A stretch of 8,482 nt of DNA, from the NCBI GenBank assembly GCA_025998775.1, contig BNWK01000055.1, positions 1-8,482 on the forward strand, read 5' to 3'. The notes beneath the pieces are model-generated. The model made no database searches and was not told where the DNA came from. It saw nothing but the letters and a program-made list of their open reading frames with translations. This document shows, piece after piece, positions 1 through 3,871 of this stretch. Source of the DNA: Alphaproteobacteria bacterium. GTDB taxonomy: Bacteria > Pseudomonadota > Alphaproteobacteria > UBA3830. Numbering within the stretch: position 1 is the stretch's first letter; the number at the start of each line of letters is the position of its first letter. A program made the position numbers and the translations under genes.

Positions 1-10
1 CGATAGGTTT

Positions 11-763
11 CTAATGACTTATGCAACACCAGACTAAAGCATTAAGATTTGTCTTTATCACAAGCGTTAAATCACCGAACAAAGCATTAAGAGAAAGGTT
101 AAAACCTTGCAATGGAAGCAGCATGTCAAAACCAATTGTAACTGGAAATTGAACTCTGATTTTATTGTTATCAACTGTTAGCGCCGACAACTCTTCATAA
201 GTTAGATATATTCCGCAGATGCTTTCGTCTCCTTTGACTGCATCATCCCAAAGTGAATAGCTACCATGCTTATTTCCTTCTTCCGTTTGTGGTTTCATCT
301 GATTATACAAAAAGCTTTCGATAGAAGCTCGATTTTGTATTGTCGAACCTAAGTCAATTCCATTTTGTTGAAGTCTGCAACTCTCGATACAGTCAATAGC
401 ATCCTTAAAACCAATGAAGAATAAGTCACATTTCCTATGTGCTTTTCGACAATCGAGTCCTGTGTTGTCGTTATAGCCAAGCGGAGCAATCTTCGTTACA
501 TCGCAATTGAAAGTAAGTAAAATATCAAGATTTAGTGTGAAAAAGGAACGATGAAACTCAACAATATCTACGTTCGCATTTGTCAAAGGAATAACGATTT
601 CTTGAGCTTGGTCGTAGGGTTTAGGTGTTGTGCTTTCGCAAGTGAGATAAGAGTATTTCCCGATACCTTCCACAACACCAGCGCGTGGGTCACTCTTCTG
701 CAATATTTGATTGACAGAACCAATTTCATTAACCGCTAGTATCTTTTGAATTTGATTGAGCAT
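11..763 (-). CDS. Polinton-type major capsid protein, N-terminal half (truncated)
   Basis: The 250-residue product resembles the first jelly-roll of Polinton/Maverick major capsid proteins, which build the icosahedral shell. Recognisable stretches are IPLTNANVDIVEFHRSFFTL near residue 60, a LFFIGFKDAIDCIES strand, ESFLYNQMKPQ followed by a Gly/His-rich loop and SLWDD, then IRVQFPVTIGFDMLLPLQGF and LFGDLTLVIKT near the end. Such proteins usually run to roughly twice this length with two jelly-rolls. Here a TAG at 11-13 ends the frame 10 bases from the window edge, just after the first domain. Moving by one base at the codons before the stop opens a frame (SLETYR) to the edge, so a single-base frameshift may have broken the gene. 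The ATG at 761-763 is chosen because an initiator-like TCACTC lies 4 nt upstream. The family call is from recalled sequence similarity and was not tested by a search. Confidence 0.62.
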   Translation of the reverse strand: MLNQIQKILAVNEIGSVNQILQKSDPRAGVVEGIGKYSYLTCESTTPKPYDQAQEIVIPLTNANVDIVEFHRSFFTLNLDILLTFNCDVTKIAPLGYNDNTGLDCRKAHRKCDLFFIGFKDAIDCIESCRLQQNGIDLGSTIQNRASIESFLYNQMKPQTEEGNKHGSYSLWDDAVKGDESICGIYLTYEELSALTVDNNKIRVQFPVTIGFDMLLPLQGFNLSLNALFGDLTLVIKTNLNALVWCCISH

Positions 764-769
764 GAGTGA
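764..769 (-). promoter_or_regulatory. Initiator-like TCACTC before the capsid gene
   Basis: On the minus strand TCACTC directly precedes the capsid ATG, placing the putative start A at position 767 and giving a 4-nt leader. This fits the Trichomonas initiator TCA-Py-(T/A), which sits a few nucleotides before start codons. The motif is short and could occur by chance. Its repeated occurrence before other genes here supports it. Confidence 0.45.
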
Positions 770-785
770 TTGCTATTTAAAATTG

Positions 786-796
786 TAAAAATAAAA
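786..796 (-). terminator. A/T-rich 3'-end element after the 172-aa gene
   Basis: Read on the coding strand this is TTTTATTTTTA, 19 nt after the stop of the 172-aa gene and before the capsid ATG. The same plus-strand word, AAAAATAAA, recurs at every junction in the window that contains the 3' end of a minus-strand gene. A role in mRNA 3'-end formation is inferred from that placement. Confidence 0.4.
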
Positions 797-815
797 TTAT
801 TAGGCAACGAATGAA

Positions 816-1334
816 TTATTCTACTTCGTCAATTTCCTCCACATACGATTCACCCCGAGGACCTACGTATTCGTCTTCCGCTGCTGGTAATTGCTTAAGT
901 TTTATTCGCGAGTGTAGTGCGTCAGGGCGGCGAGCAAATTGAATTCCTTGCGGAATACTTGGCTCATCGGGTTCATTACTCTCATATGCTGTAGCATTTG
1001 CCTTAGCGAGCCAAGGGCTCGTGTCACCTTTAGGTGACGCTCCCGAAAACTCCTTTACTTTATCCATCAGATAATTGGAATTATTGTTCCACTCTTTAGA
1101 AATACCCTTCGCTTTCTTACCTAATTTAGATAGGAAGGGTAATGCCATTCCAAGCCCCGTTCCTAGACCTGGAACAATTGTATTCAAAGCTGGAGCAGCG
1201 AACGAAGCAATCCCTTGAACAGCATCGCTATCCATAAAATCTCCTATTTTTCCAATTGTCGGAAGAACAGTATCCTTAACTACATCCTTAACTTTTCCAA
1301 AAAACTTTCCAATTTTGTTGAAAATTCCAACCAT
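816..1334 (-). CDS. Putative membrane-active minor virion protein
   Basis: This 172-aa protein starts with an amphipathic Lys/Phe/Ile/Val-rich helix (residues 1-22, MVGIFNKIGKFFGKVKDVVK). A glycine-rich hydrophobic segment with the character of a membrane-inserting peptide follows (about residues 41-69), then a basic patch (LGKKAKG, 71-77), a polar linker and an acidic tail rich in Glu, Asp and Tyr. This plan is reminiscent of the small pVI/pX-like membrane-lytic virion proteins described in adintoviruses and adenoviruses, and the gene sits just upstream of the capsid gene on the same strand. No homology is proven, and a lipid-anchored or core protein is also possible. Residues about 99-110 (PKGDTSPWLAK) are encoded by an inserted double-hairpin repeat. 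The ATG at 1332-1334 follows a TCACTT initiator-like motif by 36 nt. Confidence 0.55.
   Translation of the reverse strand: MVGIFNKIGKFFGKVKDVVKDTVLPTIGKIGDFMDSDAVQGIASFAAPALNTIVPGLGTGLGMALPFLSKLGKKAKGISKEWNNNSNYLMDKVKEFSGASPKGDTSPWLAKANATAYESNEPDEPSIPQGIQFARRPDALHSRIKLKQLPAAEDEYVGPRGESYVEEIDEVE
1007..1038 (+). repeat. Double-hairpin element, inverted copy in the 172-aa gene
   Basis: Two perfect stem-loops are separated by one nucleotide: CGAGCC-AAG-GGCTCG (1007-1021), T, then GTCACC-TTTA-GGTGAC (1023-1038). The first hairpin has the same 6-bp stem as the copies at 2354-2382 and 7377-7405. Here it comes first on the plus strand, whereas in those copies it comes first on the minus strand, so this copy is inverted. 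It is also read in a different codon phase. The second hairpin has a different stem. Confidence 0.65.
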
Positions 1335-1395
1335 TGTATTTGAATTAATTTAAAATTTTATAGTCATAAGTGACAGTAATTTTACTGTTTCTAAA
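1335..1395. promoter_or_regulatory. Divergent promoter with overlapping initiators
   Basis: This 61-bp AT-rich gap separates two divergent ATGs. On the minus strand TCACTT (1373-1368) lies 36 nt before the ATG of the 172-aa gene. On the plus strand TCATAA (1364-1369) lies about 30 nt before the ATG of the 98-aa gene. Both match the Trichomonas TCA-Py-W initiator, and they overlap by two bases. This is the only gene junction without the AAAAATAAA word, as expected if that word marks 3' ends. Confidence 0.5.
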
Positions 1396-1692
1396 ATGGA
1401 TTACACTAACCGTTGCGTTGTTGAGTATGATCAGTGGCAATATGATGAAATTAAACGAAAATCCTTAATTCAGGAGACTGTCGAAAGTTTAGAGAATATT
1501 ATCAATAATCCTTATGAATATATCTCTGAGGTAGATGAATTTGATGTCAAACTCATTATTAATAAACTGAAAACTCCATCATCGATTGGCACTGGCGCTT
1601 GGTTTTCCTTTGGGGATTTCTTAAATGGAAGTGTAATTCCTGAAAACGACAAAATCTATGTCATCAAAAATCACGAACACTACTACGAGTAA
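1396..1692 (+). CDS. Unknown acidic 98-aa protein, the only plus-strand gene
   Basis: I do not recognise this protein. It is acidic and rich in Tyr, Glu, Asp, Asn and Ile, with a predicted helical first half (around YDEIKRKSLIQETVESLENI) and a second half holding TGAWFSFGDFLNG and a His/Tyr-rich end (KNHEHYY). No signal peptide, membrane segment or metal motif is evident. It is the only gene on this strand, is transcribed away from the capsid block and starts from a shared divergent promoter with the 172-aa gene. It ends in TAAAAATAAA, where the stop overlaps a UAAA, the tetranucleotide used for polyadenylation in Trichomonas. Its stop is 11 nt from the stop of the convergent 90-aa gene. A regulatory or host-interaction role is conceivable but is only a guess from its position. 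Confidence 0.6.
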   Translation: MDYTNRCVVEYDQWQYDEIKRKSLIQETVESLENIINNPYEYISEVDEFDVKLIINKLKTPSSIGTGAWFSFGDFLNGSVIPENDKIYVIKNHEHYYE

Positions 1693-1699
1693 AAATAAA
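1690..1699. terminator. Shared 3'-end element between convergent genes
   Basis: TAAAAATAAA begins inside the stop of the plus-strand 98-aa gene. Read on the other strand it is TTTATTTTTA, lying 4 nt after the TGA of the minus-strand 90-aa gene. It could serve both mRNAs: UAAA for the plus transcript and a U-rich element for the minus transcript. This is inferred from placement. Confidence 0.4.
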
Positions 1700-1703
1700 T
1701 GCT

Positions 1704-1976
1704 TCATTCTTTTACAGGTTCTACCCACGTCATTTCATCTAGGCGCTTGATGTTAACTCTACTCTTTCCTGCACCTCTATTTTTCAAGAAGTAGTATTTG
1801 AAACTTGGACCTTCTTGCATTAGTATCTCTCGGTAATCACCGTTCTTCATCATCTTCCAAAGCTTACCATCGGCGATGTAGTATAGTTGACCCAACTTTT
1901 TTCCATTGAATGAGTTGACAATACGCGCTGTGGACAGATATTTAACAGTGGTTGGCAAGGTGAGGTATCTTGGCAT
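1704..1976 (-). CDS. Unknown basic 90-aa protein
   Basis: The start is taken as the ATG at 1974-1976 (MPRYLTLPTTVKYL). The frame is open four codons further upstream, but only from a TTG, which is unlikely in a eukaryote. The product is small and basic, with LGQLYYIADGKLWKMMKNG followed by YYFLKNRGAGKSRVNIKRLD, a pattern of short beta strands and Lys/Arg. This loosely recalls the strand pattern of NUMOD-like DNA-binding modules of homing enzymes, but the likeness is weak and I do not assign a function. A palindromic TCACTAGTGA with an initiator match lies 28 nt upstream. The gene converges on the 98-aa gene. Confidence 0.55.
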   Translation of the reverse strand: MPRYLTLPTTVKYLSTARIVNSFNGKKLGQLYYIADGKLWKMMKNGDYREILMQEGPSFKYYFLKNRGAGKSRVNIKRLDEMTWVEPVKE

Positions 1977-1997
1977 GGTCACTAGCAATGCTGTATT

Positions 1998-2007
1998 TCA
2001 CTAGTGA
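1998..2007 (-). promoter_or_regulatory. Palindromic initiator-like site TCACTAGTGA
   Basis: This perfect 10-bp palindrome contains TCACTA on both strands. On the minus strand the start A would be position 2005, giving a 28-nt leader to the ATG of the 90-aa gene. It matches the TCA-Py-W initiator. The plus-strand copy has no gene to serve. Confidence 0.4.
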
Positions 2008-2040
2008 TAAAAATAAAATAAAATAACACAAAAATAAAAA
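2008..2040 (-). terminator. A/T-rich 3'-end region after the 145-aa gene
   Basis: Two copies of the plus-strand word AAAAATAAA (2009-2017 and 2030-2038) lie within an almost pure A/T stretch, the nearer one about 30 nt past the stop of the 145-aa gene. That gene's stop reads TAAAGG, so a UAAA overlaps it. 3'-end function is inferred from recurrence and from Trichomonas polyadenylation practice. Confidence 0.4.
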
Positions 2041-2070
2041 CGATTAGAGACACTACGGGTCGCATGACCT

Positions 2071-2508
2071 TTAAGTCACTTTAACTCCCTTATGGCCTTT
2101 GAATTCATCATTCCTGATTTTAGCTGCTTCTACGATTTTCTCCTTCACCAATTTCTGTTCATCAGTGAGTAGCGGTAGTGGTTTATTTTTGTCAAACCAT
2201 TCATTCAGAACTATGTAGTTGAGAGCACCATGATAGCTAAGACTTTCAAGACAATCTACTAGCATCCTTTTGTGATTAGAGACCGCGGATAAACCTTCTT
2301 CTGTCATCCCTAACCTCAGCAACAACGTTAGTATCTCATCTCGGTTCAACCATGCAGCTTTGCTGCCCGAGCCGTAGGCTCGTTTAGTCCTCTCATTAAA
2401 TTTAGGTGCGTAAAAGAAACGATTGTTCTTTTGCGTCTTTGACAGTCCCTCGACCGTCCGTTTCAGAGCTTGGACCTCAGCAGCCAGCGACTGGATTGTT
2501 GCATCCAT
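2071..2508 (-). CDS. Unknown 145-aa protein with N-terminal coiled coil
   Basis: I do not recognise the family. Residues 1-28 form a likely coiled coil (LAAEVQALKRTVEGL), which suggests oligomerisation. A linker with RFFYAPKFNERT follows, and then a mostly helical domain (about 53-135) with NRDEILTLLLRLGMTEEGLS and a charged C-terminus ending in KGHKGVKV. No catalytic motif, signal peptide or membrane segment is visible. The linker contains a double-hairpin insertion encoding KRAYGSGSKAA (residues 42-52), nearly the same peptide as in the polymerase. The gene lies 35 nt downstream of the integrase stop on the same strand. No TCA initiator is seen before its ATG; the nearest candidate, TCGCTA, is off-consensus. 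A small structural or DNA-associated accessory protein is possible. Confidence 0.6.
   Translation of the reverse strand: MDATIQSLAAEVQALKRTVEGLSKTQKNNRFFYAPKFNERTKRAYGSGSKAAWLNRDEILTLLLRLGMTEEGLSAVSNHKRMLVDCLESLSYHGALNYIVLNEWFDKNKPLPLLTDEQKLVKEKIVEAAKIRNDEFKGHKGVKVT
2354..2382 (-). repeat. Double-hairpin element, copy in the 145-aa gene
   Basis: On the plus strand this reads GCAGC-TTT-GCTGC (2354-2366), one C, then CGAGCC-GTA-GGCTCG (2368-2382). It aligns without gaps to 7377-7405 in the polymerase gene, 25 of 29 bases identical, while the flanks are unrelated. Two of the four differences are a paired change (A:T to G:C) that keeps the first stem; the others are in the spacer and the loop. 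Both copies are read in the same codon phase. Confidence 0.78.
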
Positions 2509-2526
2509 CTTTTAATATAGCGATAG

Positions 2527-2539
2527 AAAAATAAAAAAA
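2527..2539 (-). terminator. A/T-rich 3'-end element after the integrase gene
   Basis: Read on the coding strand this is TTTTTTTATTTTT, 4 nt after the integrase stop, which itself reads TAAATA and so contains an overlapping UAAA. It occupies most of the 35-nt gap before the 145-aa gene. 3'-end function is inferred from the same word at other junctions. Confidence 0.42.
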
Positions 2540-2543
2540 GTAT

Positions 2544-3650
2544 TTACAAGTCTTTGTTATATTTATTTCTGTAATCATCCAAATTCAAAGCCACAAATTT
2601 AGTATAGAAGGGAGGGATGATAATACGTTTAAATTCAGGATAATTATGGAGCAAATCTACAACACAATTGCCACGTTCGTATCTAACAAATTTACCTAAC
2701 TCATCAAAGTTTCTTCTGCGTTTTGTGAATTTATAGTCTGTCTTTCCTAGATTGAGATGAACGAGTAAAATAGCACCCGGGGGATAAGTCAGATATCCAC
2801 TCTGTTGACGTTTGAAATCCACTTCCTCCAATTTATCCCGACAATGCTTGATATACAGCGCTTCCAGTTCTGGGCTCTCTTGCATCTCAGCTGGAGTAAA
2901 TTTGTTTAGAAATGTAGAATGAACAGTATTATTGTAAATTCTAATGACATTCCCCAAGAGATTTTCATCACTGAATGCATCCGGTTTTTGACCGCTAGCT
3001 CTTCCTACTAAATTACGAACAGTTTTGATTGCAGCATCAATGACATTATAACTATTCGTCATTCTAAATGATGCCCTTGACTTTGGGGGTCTCAGATAGA
3101 ATTTTACGTATGGGTCGTTATCCAAATAATCCTCAATAGCAGCAAAACCCTTCTCTCCATCACCTTTAATATATATGGGATTGCGTATTGGATTTTTAAC
3201 AAACGTTTCACCTATGTAGCGGTTAGTATACATGTTAATGAAATCCTCCAAGCCATCATAAATGTCATCTGCCGATTTAGACTTCAGTGCATATACTATC
3301 AGATAGCGAGTGTTCTCGTTGATGATGAACAAATATGGTTTGGTGTTTTTATAAAATGCTATATCTATTATCCAACTGTTCATGTGTGGTGAAAATGAGG
3401 GTCTATAAAATTTCTTTAAAGGTTTCATCTTAACATCTGGAATATACTTTTTGTTAAACTCTTCATGTTTGAGCACTTGCTCATCAAATAACTGATTTAT
3501 TTCATCGTTGTATTTCGCTTTATTTATCTTAGTTTTGGAGACGTAGGGATATAGGAATGGATTAGCATTTACGATAGTCTCCTCCTCTTCAGCAGAACTG
3601 TCAGGATTTCTTCCTCGGACCTTCGGTCTCTGCCTTCTTCTCTTCGACAT
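2544..3650 (-). CDS. Polinton/Maverick retroviral-type (rve) integrase
   Basis: This 368-aa protein is read as the integrase that would insert the element's DNA into the host genome. A basic N-terminus (SKRRRQRPKVRGR), likely nuclear-localising and DNA-binding, precedes an acidic run and a helical region. The RNase H-like core then follows with D96 in SWIIDIAF, D164 in IKGDGEKG, and a third acidic residue, D205, in NSYNVIDAAIKTVRN, 40 residues after the second. After the core come YNNTVHSTFLNKFTPAEM, typical of rve proteins, and a beta-rich C-terminal domain (YPPGAILLVHLNLGKTDYKF onward) like the SH3-type tail. Canonical integrases have Glu at the third site; here it is Asp. No N-terminal HHCC zinc motif and no chromodomain are visible. 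The ATG at 3648-3650 is the first in frame, and no clear initiator precedes it. Confidence 0.85.
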   Translation of the reverse strand: MSKRRRQRPKVRGRNPDSSAEEEETIVNANPFLYPYVSKTKINKAKYNDEINQLFDEQVLKHEEFNKKYIPDVKMKPLKKFYRPSFSPHMNSWIIDIAFYKNTKPYLFIINENTRYLIVYALKSKSADDIYDGLEDFINMYTNRYIGETFVKNPIRNPIYIKGDGEKGFAAIEDYLDNDPYVKFYLRPPKSRASFRMTNSYNVIDAAIKTVRNLVGRASGQKPDAFSDENLLGNVIRIYNNTVHSTFLNKFTPAEMQESPELEALYIKHCRDKLEEVDFKRQQSGYLTYPPGAILLVHLNLGKTDYKFTKRRRNFDELGKFVRYERGNCVVDLLHNYPEFKRIIIPPFYTKFVALNLDDYRNKYNKDL

Positions 3651-3675
3651 TTGAATGCAAACAAATGTGTATTAA

Positions 3676-3688
3676 TAAAAATAAAAAA
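3676..3688 (-). promoter_or_regulatory. A/T-rich element upstream of the integrase
   Basis: TAAAAATAAAAAA on the plus strand carries the same AAAAATAAA word seen at gene ends, but lies about 180 nt past the polymerase stop and 26 nt before the integrase ATG. It could end a long polymerase 3' UTR or a small RNA from the spacer, or act as an AT-rich upstream element for the integrase. Confidence 0.3.
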
Positions 3689-3791
3689 TAACTAAAAAAG
3701 AGCGTTTATGTCTTTCCACCCATAAGGAGGAATAAAAGCCCTTTCATAGAAAAACGGATAAAAAGTGTCACTATTTAAGGCGATGACTACC

Positions 3792-3826
3792 CTGGGCGCC
3801 TCACACCCAGAGCAGGTAAAGCCTGC
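3792..3826 (+). repeat. Tandem double hairpin in the spacer
   Basis: CTGGG (3792-3796) pairs with CCCAG (3806-3810) around a 9-nt loop. After one A, GCAGG (3812-3816) pairs with CCTGC (3822-3826) around TAAAG. The arrangement of two stems separated by one nucleotide matches the three coding-region copies, but the stem sequences differ, so common origin is uncertain. Confidence 0.4.
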
Positions 3827-3855
3827 CGTGAAGTGTTAAAAACAAATAAAAAAAG

Positions 3856-3866
3856 AAAAATAAAAA
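3856..3866 (-). terminator. A/T-rich 3'-end element after the polymerase gene
   Basis: On the coding strand this is TTTTTATTTTT beginning 5 nt after the polymerase TAA, followed by a further T-rich run. It matches the word at the ends of the other minus-strand genes. 3'-end function is inferred. Confidence 0.4.
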
Positions 3867-3871
3867 TGGAC

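Larger units (their letters stand above)
3651..3871. other. Gene-free spacer between polymerase and integrase
   Basis: This is the longest non-coding stretch here (221 bp). Both ends are A/T-rich with AAAAATAAA words, and the middle (about 3778-3831) is a GC-rich island able to form several stems: AGGCG/CGCCT (3778-3782 with 3797-3801) as an alternative to CTGGG/CCCAG, then GCAGG/CCTGC, all possibly closed by TCAC/GTGA (3768-3771 with 3828-3831). The only minus-strand ORF noticed is 13 codons (3706-3747). It may hold the polymerase 3' UTR, a small structured RNA or integrase promoter elements; the sequence does not decide between them. Confidence 0.5.

Noticed and set aside
551..739. Plus-strand 62-codon frame opposite the capsid gene
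   Set aside because: It is antisense to a recognisable capsid domain, with no initiator or conserved feature.
1977..1988. Upstream TTG start for the 90-aa gene
   Set aside because: Non-ATG starts are improbable in this context. The ATG at 1974-1976 has a plausible initiator 28 nt upstream.
3706..3747. 13-codon minus-strand ORF (MKGLLFLLMGGKT) in the spacer
   Set aside because: It is too short to separate from chance, with no initiator at a sensible distance and no neighbour suggesting a leader peptide.
3768..3831. Possible tRNA-like cloverleaf in the spacer
   Set aside because: Stems can be drawn, but there is no acceptor stem of proper length, no GTTCRANNC T-loop and no anticodon arm.
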